Origin: Euonymus europaeus
Taxonomy: Eukaryota; Streptophyta; Magnoliopsida; Celastrales; Celastraceae
Length of the DNA: 64,000 bases
Direction of reading: 5' to 3'
Assembly: GCA_963580455.1 (NCBI GenBank)
Contig: OY756966.1
Location: 14,697,001 to 14,761,000 of the forward strand
Every line of letters begins with the position of its first letter. Position 1 is the first letter of the stretch. Positions 27,876 to 40,459 of the stretch are shown here, piece after piece. A program made the position numbers and the translations under genes. The notes beneath the pieces were generated by a model that was not told the DNA's origin, searched no databases, and was given only the letters and a program-made list of their open reading frames with translations.

Positions 27876-28070
27876 CGTCCGGACGCCCTAAGTGGCCGTC
27901 CGGACGGATTACTGTTCCCGTAACCCCACTGCCCTTCCTCTAGGCAAATCCGTCCGGACGCCCAATTATCCGTCCGGACGGATTACTGTTCACAGAACTC
28001 ACTGCCTTGATTCTAGGCAAATCTGTCCGGACGCTCAATTATCCGTCCGGACCGATTACTGTCCAAAGAA
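27876..28070. repeat. Tandem array of CGTCCGGACG palindromes, ~74-bp unit, about 2.6 copies
   Basis: The perfect 10-bp palindrome CGTCCGGACG lies at 27876-27885, 27897-27906, 27951-27960 and 27971-27980. Degenerate copies are at 28024-28033 (TGTCCGGACG) and 28044-28053 (CGTCCGGACC). They come in pairs about 20 bp apart. Each pair is followed by GATTACTG and, in the first two units, a CTAGGCAAAT segment. The units start at 27876, 27951 and 28024 (75 and 73 bp apart). The region is much richer in G+C and CpG than the surrounding satellite. It could be a protein-binding or repetitive regulatory region of an LTR; function is not shown. Confidence 0.8.
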
Positions 28071-28269
28071 CCCAGTTTTTTCTCAAATTTATTTTCCGGC
28101 TCAGTCTAAGCTTCGATTTGATATATTACGGGCCCAAAACGGACATGTATACTAAAAGTTATACCCCATTTACCGAACCAAGCTCAAAAACTATTTTTCA
28201 ATGATTCCGTACCTCACGGATCATCCGTATTTCGACTCAAAACTAAAATTTTTGGGTCGGGGTTTCACA

Positions 28270-28274
28270 AACTT
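28270..28274. repeat. Target-site duplication AACTT, right
   Basis: AACTT directly follows the terminal CA of the insertion and runs straight into satellite sequence (TCTTTGACAAATGG). Confidence 0.75.
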
Positions 28275-30098
28275 TCTTTGACAAATGGACAAAACCGTTA
28301 AAAGCTCCTCTATAGAGAGAGTTGAGCAACTTCGGACTGTGAAAGTTGCTCGGGATAGACTTTTTATTGTTCTTCTATGTCAAATTTTACGAGTATAAGC
28401 TTCCTACATTATTTCGATGCAAAAGCACCAACTTTCAAAGACAAAAATACAAAACCGTTAAAAGCTCCTCCATAAAGAGAGTTGGGCAACTTCGGACTAT
28501 CAAAATTTCTCGGGATAGACTTTTTATTGTTCTTCTATGTCAAATTTTACGAGTATAAGCTTCCTAGATTATTTTGATGCCAAAACACCAACTTTCTATA
28601 ACAAATAGACAAAACCGTTAAAAGCTCCACCATAGAGAGAGTTGAGCAACTTCGGACAATCAAAATTGCTCGGGATAGACTTTTTATTGTTCTTCTATGT
28701 TAAATTTTACGAGTATAAGCTTCCCACATTATTTCGATGCCAAAACACCAACTTTCTATGACAAATGGACAAACCGTTAAAAGCTCCTCCATAGAGAGAG
28801 TTGAGCAACTTCGGACTATAAAAATTGCTCGGGATAGACTTTTTATTGTTCTTCTATGTTAAATTTTACGAGTATAAGCTTCCTACATTATTTCGATGCC
28901 AAAACACCAACTTTCTATGACAAATGGACAGAACCGTTAAAAGCTCCTCCATAGAGAGAGTTGAGCAACTTCGGACCATCAAAGTTGCTCGGTGTACAAT
29001 TTCTATTGTTTTCATATGTCAAATTTTATGAGTATAAGCTTCCTACATTATTTCGATGCCAAAACAACAACTTTCTATGACAAATGGACAAAACCGTTAA
29101 AAGCTCCTCCATAGAGAGAGTTGAGCAACTTTGGACTATCAAAGTTGCTCGGGATAGACTTTTTATTGTTATTCTATGTCAAATTTTAGGAGTGCTTCCT
29201 ACATTATTTCGATGCCAAAACAACAACTTTCTATGAAAAATGGACAGAACCGTTAAAAGCTCCTCCATAGAGAGAGTTGAGCAACTTCGGACTATCAAAG
29301 TTGCTCAGGATAGACTTTTAATTGTTCTTCTATGTCAAATTTTATGAGTATAAGCTTCCTAGATTATTTCGATGCCAAAACACCAACTTTCTATGACAAA
29401 TGGACAAAACCGTTAAAAGCTCCCCAATAGAGAGAGTTGAGCAACTTTGGACCATCAAAGTTGCTCGGTATACAATTTCTATTGTTCTCATATGTCAAAT
29501 TTTTCGAGTATAAGCTTCCTACATTATTTCGATGCCAAAACAACAACTTTCTATGACAAATGGACAAAACCGTTAAAAGCTCCTCCATAGAGAGAGTTGA
29601 GCAACTTTGGACTATCAAAGTTGCTCGGGATAGACTTTTTATTGTTCTTTTATATCAAATTTTACGAGTATAAGCTTCCTACATTATTTCGATGCCAAAA
29701 CAACAACTTTCTATGACAAATGGACAAAACTGTTAAAAGCTCTTCCATAGAGAGAGTTGAGCAACTTCGGACTATCAAAGTTGCTCGGGATAGACTTTTA
29801 ATTGTTCTTCTATGTCAAATTTTATGAGTATAAGCTTCCTACATTATTTCGATGCCAAAACACCAACTTTCTATGACAAACGAACAAAACCGTTAAAAGC
29901 TCCTCCATAGAGAGAGTTGAGCAACTTCGGACTATCAAAATTGCTCGGGATAGACTTTTTATTGTTCTTCTATGTCAAATTTTACGAGTATAAGCTTCCT
30001 ACATTATTTCGATGCCAAAACACCAACTTTCTATGACAAATGGACAAAACCGTTAAAAGCTCCTCCATAGAGAGAGTTGAGCAACTTTGGACTATCAA

Positions 30099-31270
30099 AG
30101 TTGCTCGGGATAGACTTTTAATTGTTCTTCTATGTCAAATTTTATGAGTATAAGCCACCTAGATTATTTCGATGCCAAAACACCAACTTTCTATGACAAA
30201 TGGACAAAACCGTTAAAAGCTCCTCCATAGAGGGTGTTGAGCAACTTCGGACCATCAAAGTTGTCGGTGTACAATTTCTATTGTTCTCATATGTCAAATT
30301 TTACGAGTATAAGCTTCAGAGATTATTTAAATGCCAAAACACCAACTTTCTTTGACAAATGGACAAACCCGTTAAAAGCTCCTCCATAGAGAGAGTTGAG
30401 CAGTTTCAGACTGTGAAAGTTGCTCGGGATAGACTTTTTATTGTTCTTCTATGTCAAATTTTACGAGTATAAGCTTCCCACATTATTTCGATGCCAAAAC
30501 ACCAACTTTCTATGACAAATATACAAAACCGTTAAAAGCTCCTCCATAGAGAGAGTTGGGCAACTTCGGACTATCAAAATTTCTCGGGATAGACTTTTTA
30601 TTGTTCTTCTATGTCAAATTTTACGAGTATAAGCTTCCCAGATTATTTCGATGCCAAAACTCCAACTTTCTATGACAAATAGACAAAACCGTTAAAAGCT
30701 CCTCCATACAGAGAGTTGCGCAACTTTGGACTACCAAAATTGCTCGGGATAGACTTTTTATTGTTCTTCTATGTTAAATTTTACGAGTATAAGCTTCCTA
30801 CATTATTTCGATGCCAAAACACCAACTTTCTATGACAAATGGACAGAACCGTTAAAAGCTCCTCCATAGAGAGAGTTGAGCAACTTCGGACCATCAAAGT
30901 TGCTCGGTATACAATTTCTATTGTTCTCATATGTCAAATTTTTCGAGTATAAGCTTCCTACATTATTTCGATGCCAAAACAACAACTTTCTATGACAAAT
31001 GGACAAAACCGTTAAAAGCTCCTCCATAGAGAGAGTTGAGCAACTTTGGACTATCAAAGTTGCTCGGGATAGACTTTTCATTGTTCTTCTATGTCAAATT
31101 TTACGAGTATAAGCTTCCTACATTATTTCGATGCCAAAACAACAACTTTCTATGACAAATACACAAAACCGTTAAAAGCTCCTCCATAGAGAGAGTTGAG
31201 CAACTTTGGACTATCAAAGTTGCTCGGGATAGACTTTTTATTGTTGTTCTATGTCAAATTTTAGGAGTGC
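30099..31270 (+). repeat. Copy of the window start, 30098 bp away
   Basis: Sequence from 30099 matches 1-1172 in register. Shared landmarks are the marker (131 and 30229), the rare GCAGTTTCAGACTG variant (about 302 and 30400) and the 4-bp-deleted GGAGTGCTTCC (about 1167 and 31265), all 30098 bp apart. Beyond this the relation continues with the offset falling in steps of whole monomers: 29938, then 29298, then 28499. Blocks of one, four and five monomers were thus lost or gained between the two copies. Confidence 0.8.
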
Positions 31271-34200
31271 TTCCTACATTATTTCGATGCCAAAACAAGA
31301 ACTTTCTATGACAAATGGACAGAACCGTTAAAAGCTCCTCCATAGAGAGAGTTGAGCAACTTCGGACCATCAAAGTTGCTCGGTATACAATTTCTATTGT
31401 TCTCATATGTCAAATTTTTCGAGTATAAGCTTCCTACATTATTTGGATGCCAAAACAACAACTTTCTATGACAAATGGACAAAACCGTTAAAAGCTCCTC
31501 CATAGAGAGAGTTGAGCAACTTTGGACTATCAAAGTTGCTCGGGATAGACTTTTCATTGTTCTTCTATGTCAAATTTTACGAGTATAAGCTTCCTACATT
31601 ATTTCGATTCCAAAACAACAACTTTCTATGACAAATGGACAAAACTGTTAAAAGCTCCTCCATAGAGAGAGTTGAGCAACTTCGGACTATCAAAGTTGCT
31701 CGGGATAGACTTTTAATTGTTCTTCTATGTCAAATTTTATGAGTATAAGCTACCTGGATTATTTCGATGCCAAAACATCAACTTTCTATGACAAATGGAC
31801 AAAACCGTTAAAAGCTCCTCCATAGAGAGAGTTGAGCAACTTCGGACTATCAAAGTTGCTCGGGATAGACTTTTAATTGTTCTTCTATGTCAAATTTTAC
31901 GAGTATAAGCTTCCCATATTATTTCGATGCCAAAACACCAACTTTCTATGACAAATGGACAAAACCATTAAAATCTCCTCAATAGAGAGAGTTGAGCAAC
32001 TTCGGACCATCAAAGTTGCTCGGTATACAATTTCTATTGTTCTCATATGTCAAATTTTTCGAGTATAAGCTTCCTATATTATTTGGATGCCAAAACAACA
32101 ACTTTCTATGACAAATGGACAAAACCGTTAAAAGCTCCTCCATAGAGAGAGTTGAGCAACTTTGGACTATCAAAGTTGCTCGGGATAGACTTTTCATTGT
32201 TCTTCTATGTCAAATTTTACGAGTATAAGCTTCCTACATTATTTCGATTCCAAAACAACAACTTTCTATAACAAATGGACAAAACTGTTAAAAGCTCCTC
32301 CATAGAGAGAGTTGAGCAACTTCGGACTATCAAAGTTGCTCGGGATAGACTTTTAATTGTTCTTCTATGTCAAATTTTTTGAGTATAAGCTACCTGAATT
32401 ATTTCGATGCCAAAACATCAACTTTCTATGACAAATGGACAAAACCGTTAAAAGCTCCTCCATAGAGAGAGTTGAGCAACTTCGGACTATCAAAGTTGCT
32501 CGGGATAGACTTTTAATTGTTCTTCTATGTCAAATTTTACGTGTATAAGCTTCCTATATTATTTCGATGCCAAAACACCAACTTTCTATGACAAATGGAC
32601 AAAACCGTTAAAAGCTCCTCCATAGAGTGAGTTGAGCAACTTCGGACCATCAAAGTTGTCGGTGTACAATTTCTATTGTTCTCATCTGTAAAATTTTACG
32701 AGTATAAGCTTCAGAGATTATTTAAATGCCAAAACACCAACTTTCTTTGACAAATGGACAAAACCGTTAAAAGCTCCTCCATAGAGAGAGTTGAGCAACT
32801 TCGGACTGTGAAAGTTGCTCGGGATAGACTTTTTATTGTTCTTCTATGTCAAATTTTACGAGTATAAGCTTCCTACATTATTTCGATGCCAAAACACCCA
32901 CTTTCTATGACAAATATACAAAACCGTTAAAAGCTCCTCCATAAAGAGAGTTGGGCAACTTCGGACTATCAAAATTTCTCGGGATAGACTTTTTATAGTT
33001 CTTCTATGTCAAATTTTACGAGTATAAGCTTCCCATATTATTTCGATGCCAAAACTCCAACTTTCTATGACAAATAGACAAAACCGTTAAAAGCTCCTCC
33101 ATAGAGAGAGTTGCGCAACTTCGGACTATCAAAATTGCTCGGGATAGACTTTTTATTGTTCTTCTATGTTAAATTTTACGAGTATAAGCTTCCCAGATTA
33201 TTTCGATGCCGAAACTCCAACTTTCTATGACAAATGGACAAAACCGTTAAAAGCTCCTCCATAGAGAGAGTTGAGCAACTTCGGACCATCAAAGTTGCTT
33301 GGTGTACAATTTCTATTGTTCTCATATGTCAAATTTTACGAGTATAAGCTTCCTATATTATTTCGATGCCAAAACACCAACTTTCTATGACAAATATACC
33401 AAACCTTTTAAAAGCTCCTCCATAGAGAGAGTTGAGCAACTTTGGACTATCAAAATTGCTCGGGATAGACTTTTTACTGTTCTTCTATGTCAAATTTTAC
33501 GAGTATAAGCTTCCTAGATTATTTCGATGCCAAAACACCAAATTTCTATGACAAATGGACAAAACCATTAAAAGCTCCTCAATAGAGAGAGTTGAGCAAC
33601 TTCGGACCATCAAAGTTGCTTGGTGTACAATTTCTATTGTTCTCATATGTCAAATTTTACGAGTATAAGCTTCCTATATTATTTCGATGCCAAAACACCA
33701 ACTTTCTATGACAAATATACAAAACCTTTTAAAATCTCCTCCATAGAGAGAGTTGAGCAACTTCGGACCATCAAAGTTGCTCGGTGTACAATTTCTATTG
33801 TTCTCATATGTCAAATTTTACGAGTATAAGCTTCAGAGATTATTTATATGCCAAAACACCAACTTTCTATGACAAATAGACAAAACCGTTAAAAGCTTCT
33901 CCATAGAGAGAGTTGAGCAACTTCGGACTATCAAAGTTGCTCGGGATAGACTTTTTATTGTTCTTCTATGTAAAATTTTACGAGTATAAGCTTCCTACAT
34001 TATTTCGATGCCAAAACACCAACTTTCTATGACAAATATACAAAACCGTTAAAAGCTCCTTCATAGAGAGAGTTGGGCAACTTCGGACTGTCAAAATTTC
34101 TCGGGATAGACTTTTTATTGTTCTTCTATGTCAAATTTTATGAGTATCAGCTTCCTACATTATTTCGATGCCAAAACAACAACTTTCTATGACAAATACA

Positions 34201-37200
34201 CAAAACCGTTAAAAGCTCCTCCATAGAGAGAGTTGAGCAACTTTGGACTATCAAAGTTGCTCGGGATAGACTTTTTATTGTTGTTCTATGTCAAATTTTA
34301 GGAGTGCTTCCTACATTATTTCGATGCCAAAACAAGAACTTTCTATGACAAATGGACAGAACCGTTAAAAGCTCCTCCATAGAGAGAGTTGAGCAACTTC
34401 GGACCATCAAAGTTGCTCGGTATACAATTTCTATTGTTCTCATATGTCAAATTTTTCGAGTATAAGCTTCCTACATTATTTGGATGCCAAAACAACAACT
34501 TTCTATGACAAATGGACAAAACCGTTAAAAGCTCCTCCATAGAGAGAGTTGAGCAACTTTGGACTATCAAAGTTGCTCGGGATAGACTTTTCATTGTTCT
34601 TCTATGTCAAATTTTACGAGTATAAGCTTCCTACATTATTTCGATTCCAAAACAACAACTTTCTATGACAAATGGACAAAACTGTTAAAAGCTCCTCCAT
34701 AGAGAGAGTTGAGCAACTTCGGACTATCAAAGTTGCTCGGGATAGACTTTTAATTGTTCTTCTATGTCAAATTTTATGAGTATAAGCTACCTGGATTATT
34801 TCGATGCCAAAACATCAACTTTCTATGACAAATGGACAAAACCGTTAAAAGCTCCTCCATAGAGAGAGTTGAGCAACTTCGGACTATCAAAGTTGCTCGG
34901 GATAGACTTTTAATTGTTCTTCTATGTCAAATTTTACGAGTATAAGCTTCCCATATTATTTCGATGCCAAAACACCAACTTTCTATGACAAATGGACAAA
35001 ACCATTAAAATCTCCTCAATAGAGAGAGTTGAGCAACTTCGGACCATCAAAGTTGCTCGGTATACAATTTCTATTGTTCTCATATGTCAAATTTTTCGAG
35101 TATAAGCTTCCTATATTATTTGGATGCCAAAACAACAACTTTCTATGACAAATGGACAAAACCGTTAAAAGCTCCTCCATAGAGAGAGTTGAGCAACTTT
35201 GGACTATCAAAGTTGCTCGGGATAGACTTTTCATTGTTCTTCTATGTCAAATTTTACGAGTATAAGCTTCCTACATTATTTCGATTCCAAAACAACAACT
35301 TTCTATAACAAATGGACAAAACTGTTAAAAGCTCCTCCATAGAGAGAGTTGAGCAACTTCGGACTATCAAAGTTGCTCGGGATAGACTTTTAATTGTTCT
35401 TCTATGTCAAATTTTTTGAGTATAAGCTACCTGGATTATTTCGATGCCAAAACATCAACTTTCTATGACAAATGGACAAAACCGTTAAAAGCTCCTCCAT
35501 AGAGAGAGTTGAGCAAATTCGGACTATCAAAGTTGCTCGGGATAGACTTTTAATTGTTCTTCTATGTCAAATTTTACGAGTATAAGCTTCCTATATTATT
35601 TCGATGCCAAAACACCAACTTTCTATGACAAATGGACAAAACCGTTAAAAGCTCCTCCATAGAGTGAGTTGAGCAACTTCGGACCATCAAAGTTGTCGGT
35701 GTACAATTTCTATTGTTCTCATCTGTAAAATTTTACGAGTATAAGCTTCAGAGATTATTTAAATGCCAAAACACCAACTTTCTTTGACAAATGGACAAAA
35801 CCGTTAAAAGCTCCTCCATAGAGAGAGTTGAGCAACTTCGGACTGTGAAAGTTGCTCGGGATAGACTTTTTATTGTTCTTCTATGTCAAATTTTACGAGT
35901 ATAAGCTTCCTACATTATTTCGATGCCAAAACACCCACTTTCTATGACAAATATACAAAACCGTTAAAAGCTCCTCCATAAAGAGAGTTGGGCAACTTCG
36001 GACTATCAAAATTTCTCGGGATAGACTTTTTATAGTTCTTCTATGTCAAATTTTACGAGTATAAGCTTTCCATATTATTTCGATGCCAAAACTCCAACTT
36101 TCTATGACAAATAGACAAAACCGTTAAAAGCTCCTCCATAGAGAGAGTTGCGCAACTTCGGACTATCAAAATTGCTCGGGATAGACTTTTTATTGTTCTT
36201 CTATGTTAAATTTTACGAGTATAAGCTTCCCAGATTATTTCGATGCCGAAACTCCAACTTTCTATGACAAATGGACAAAACCGTTAAAAGCTCCTCCATA
36301 GAGAGAGTTGAGCAACTTCGGACCATCAAAGTTGCTTGGTGTACAATTTCTATTGTTCTCATATGTCAAATTTTACGAGTATAAGCTTCCTATATTATTT
36401 CGATGCCAAAACACCAACTTTCTATGACAAATATACCAAACCTTTTAAAAGCTCCTCCATAGAGAGAGTTGAGCAACTTCGGACTATCAAAATTGCTCGG
36501 GATAGACTTTTTACTGTTCTTCTATGTCAAATTTTACGAGTATAAGCTTCCTAGATTATTTCGATGCCAAAACACCAACTTTCTATGACAAATGGACAAA
36601 ACCATTAAAAGCTCCTCAATAGAGAGAGTTGAGCAACTTCGGACCATCAAAGTTGCTTGGTGTACAATTTCTATTGTTCTCATATGTCAAATTTTACGAG
36701 TATAAGCTTCCTATATTATTTCGATGCCAAAACACCAACTTTCTATGACAAATATACAAAACCTTTTAAAATCTCCTCCATAGAGAGAGTTGAGCAACTT
36801 CGGACCATCAAAGTTGCTCGGTGTACAATTTCTATTGTTCTCATATGTCAAATTTTACGAGTATAAGCTTCAGAGATTATTTCTATGCCAAAACACCAAC
36901 TTTCTATGACAAATAGACAAAACCGTTAAAAGCTCCTCCATAGAGAGAGTTGAGCAACTTCGGACTATCAAAGTTGCTCGGGATAGACTTTTTATTGTTC
37001 TTCTATGTAAAATTTTACGAGTATAAGCTTCCTACATTATTTCGATGCCAAAACACCAACTTTCTATGACAAATATACAAAACCGTTAAAAGCTCCTTCA
37101 TAGAGAGAGTTGGGCAACTTCGGACTGTCAAAATTTCTCGGGATAGACTTTTTATTGTTCTTCTATGTCAAATTTTATGAGTATCAGCTTCCTACATTAT

Positions 37201-37228
37201 TTCGATGCCAAAACAACAACTTTCTATG
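31155..37228 (+). repeat. 3037-bp (19-monomer) tandem duplication
   Basis: Two consecutive units, about 31155-34191 and 34192-37228. Landmarks 3037 bp apart include AAATACACAAAACC (about 31158 and 34195), GGAGTGCTTCC (31264 and 34301), the GTGAGTTG variant (32627 and 35664) and the unique GAGTATCAGC (about 34142 and 37179) at the right edge of each unit. Only a handful of base differences are visible, for example CTTTGG against CTTCGG near 33440 and 36477, so the duplication is recent compared with monomer divergence. 3037 is 19 monomers minus three. Confidence 0.88.
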
Positions 37229-40200
37229 ACAAATTGACAAAACCGTTAAAAGCTCCTCCATAGAGAGAGTTGAGCAACTTCGGACTATCAAAGTTGCTCA
37301 GGATAGACTTTTTATTGTTTTTCTATGTCAAATTTTACGAGTATAAGCTTCCTACATTATTTCGATGCCAAAACAACAACTTTCTATGACAAATAGAGAA
37401 AACCGTTAAAAGCTCCTCCATAGAGAGAGTTGAGCAACTTCGGACTATCAAAGTTGCTCGGGATAGACATTTTATTGTTCTTCTATGTAAAATTTTACGA
37501 GTATAAGCTTCCTACATTATTTCGACGCCAAAACACCAACTTTCTATGACAAATATACAAAACCATTAAAAGCTCCTCCATAGAGAGAGTTGGGCAACTT
37601 CGGACTATCAAAATTTCTCGGGATAGACTTTTTATTGTTCTTCTATGTCAAATTTTATGAGTATAAGCTTCCTAGATTATTTCGATGCCAAAACACCAAC
37701 TTTCTATGACAAATAGACAAAACCGTTAAAAGCTCCTCCATACAGAGAGTTGGGCAACTTCGGACTGTGAAAGTTGCTCGTGATAGACTTTTTATTGTTC
37801 TTCTATGTCAAATTTTACGAGTATAAGCTTCCTACATTATTTCGATGCCAAAACACCAACTTTCTATGACAAATATACAAAACCGTTAAAAGCTCCTCCA
37901 TAGAGAGAGTTGGGCATCTTCGGACTATCAAAATTTCTCAAGATAGACTTTTTATTGTTCTTCTATGTCAAATTTTACGAGTATAAGCTTCCCAGATTAT
38001 TTCGATGCCAAAACTCCAACTTTATATGACAAATAGACAAAACCGTTAAAAGCTCCTCCATACAGAGAGTTGCGCAACTTTGGACTATCAAAATTGCTCG
38101 GGATAGACTTTTTATTGTTCTTCTATGTTAAATTTTACGAGTATAAGCTTCCTACATTATTTCGATGCCAAAACACCAACTTTCTATGACAAATGGACAG
38201 AACCGTTAAAAGCTCCTCCATAGAGAGAGTTGAGCAACTTCGGACTATCAAAGTTGCTCGGGATAGACTTTTAATTGTTCTTCTATGTCAAATTTTATGA
38301 GTATAAGCTTTCTAGATTATTTCGATGCCAAAACACCAACTTTCTATGACAAATGGACAAAACCATTAAAAGCTCCTCAATAGAGAGAGTTGAACAACTT
38401 CGGACCATCAAAGTTGCTCGGTATACAATTTCTATTGTTCTCATATGTCAAATTTTTCGAGTATAAGCTTCCTACATTATTTGGATGCCAAAACAACAAC
38501 TTTCTATGACAAATGGACAAAACCGTTAAAAGCTCCTCCATAGAGAGAGTTGAGCAACTTTGGACTATCAAAGTTGCTCGGGATAGACTTTTCATTGTAC
38601 TTCTATGTCAAATTTTACGAGTATAAGCTTCCTACATTATTTCGATGCCAAAACACCAACTTTCTATGACAAATGGACAGAACCGTTAAAAGCTCCTCCA
38701 TAGAGAGAGTTGAGCAACTTCGGACTATCAAAGTTGCTCGGGATAGACTTTTAATTGTTCTTCTATGTCAAATTTTATGAGTTTAAGCTTCCTAGATTAT
38801 TTCGATGCCAAAACACCAACTTTCTATGACAAATGGACAAAACCATTAAAAGCTCCTCAATAGAGAGAGTTGAGCAACTTCGGACCATCAAAGTTGCTCG
38901 GTATACAATTTCTATTGTTCTCATATGTCAAATTTTTCGAGTATAAGCTTCCTACATTATTTCGATGCCAAAACAACAACTTTCTATGACAAATGGACAA
39001 AACCGTTAAAAGCTCCTCCATAGAGAGAGTTGAGCAAATTTGGACTATCAAAGTTTCTCGGGATAGACTTTTCATTGTTCTTCTATGTCAAATTTTATGA
39101 GTATAAGCTTCCTAGATTATTTCGATGCCAAAACAGCAACTTTCTACGACAAATGGACAAAACCGTTAAAAGCTCCTCAATAGAAAGAGTTGAGCAACTT
39201 CGGACCATCAAAGTTGCTCGGTATACAATTTCTATTGTTCTCATATGTCAAATTTTTTGAGTATAAGCTTCCTACATTATTTCGATGCCAAAACAACAAC
39301 TTTCTATGACAAATGGACAAAACCGTTAAAAGCTCCTCCATAGAGAGAGTTGAGCAACTTTGGACTATCAAAGTTTCTCGGGATAGACTTTTCATTGTTC
39401 TTCTATGTCAAATTTTATGAGTATAAGCTTCCTAGATTATTTCGATGCCAAAACAGCAACTTTCTATGACAAATGGACAAAACCGTTAAAAGCTCCTCAA
39501 TAGAGAGAGTTGAGCAACTTCGGACCATCAAAGTTGCTCGGTATACAATTTCTATTGTTCTCATATGTCAAATTTTATGAGTATAAGCTTCCTAGATTAT
39601 TTCGATGCCAAAACACCAACTTTCTATGACAAATGGACAAAACCGTTAAAAGCTCCTCAATAGAGAGAGTTGAGCAACTTCGGACCATCAAAGTTGGTCG
39701 GTATACAATTTCTATTGTTCTCATATGTCAAATTTTTCGAGTATAAGCTTCCTACATTATTTCGATGCCAAAACATCAACTTTCTATGACAAATGGACAA
39801 AACCGTTAAAAGCTCCTCCATAGAGAGAGTTGAGCAACTTCGGACTGTGAAAGTTGCTCGGGATAGAGTTTTTATTGTTCTTCTATGTCAAATTTTACGA
39901 GTATAAGCTTCCTACATTTTTTCGATGCAAAAACACCAACTTTCTAAGACAAAAATACAAACCGTTAAAAGCTCCTCCATAGAGAGAGTTGGCAACTTCA
40001 GACTATCAAAATTTCTCGGGATAGACTTTTTATTGTTCTTCTATGTCAAATTTTACGAGTATAAGCTTCCTAGATTATTTTGATGCCAAAACAACAACTT
40101 TCTATGACAAACGAACAAAACCGTTAAAAGCTCCTCCATAGAGAGAGTTGAGCAACTTCGGACTATCAAAATTGCTCGGGATAGACTTTTTATTGTTCTT

Positions 40201-40459
40201 CTATGTCAAATTTTACGAGTATAAGATTCCTACATTATTTCGATGCCAAAACACCAACTTTCTATGACAAATGGACAGAACCGTTAAAAGCTCCTCCATA
40301 GAGAGAGTTGAGCAACTTCGGACTATCAAAGTTGCTCGGGATAGACTTTTAATTGTTCTTCTATGTCAAATTTTATGAGTATAAGCCACCTAGATTATTT
40401 CGATGCCAAAACACCAACTTTCTATGACAAATGGACAAAACCGTTAAAAGCTCCTCCAT

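Larger units (their letters stand above)
26118..28269. mobile_element. Solo-LTR-like insertion, probably LTR retrotransposon-derived
   Basis: 2152 bp of non-satellite DNA begin with TGTCACGCCCCG and end with CGGGGTTTCACA. They are flanked by the direct repeat AACTT at 26113-26117 and 28270-28274. TG...CA termini, short imperfect inverted ends (TGT-A--CCCCG) and a 5-bp target duplication are what LTR retroelements leave. I see no gag-pol frame, no second LTR inside, and no primer site or purine tract next to an internal domain. A solo LTR from recombination between two LTRs is therefore the best reading. The length would suit the long LTRs of some Ty3/gypsy lineages, but the lineage is not established. 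A non-autonomous element is the alternative. The ends are nearly symmetrical, so I leave the strand open. The few open frames inside (the longest 121 codons on the minus strand) show no recognisable domain. Confidence 0.75.

Noticed and set aside
26118..28269. DNA transposon with terminal inverted repeats
   Set aside because: The short inverted ends TGT-A--CCCCG could suggest it, but the 5-bp duplication, TG...CA ends and lack of a transposase fit an LTR better. Mutator-like and hAT elements leave longer duplications, and CACTA and Harbinger elements leave 3-bp ones.
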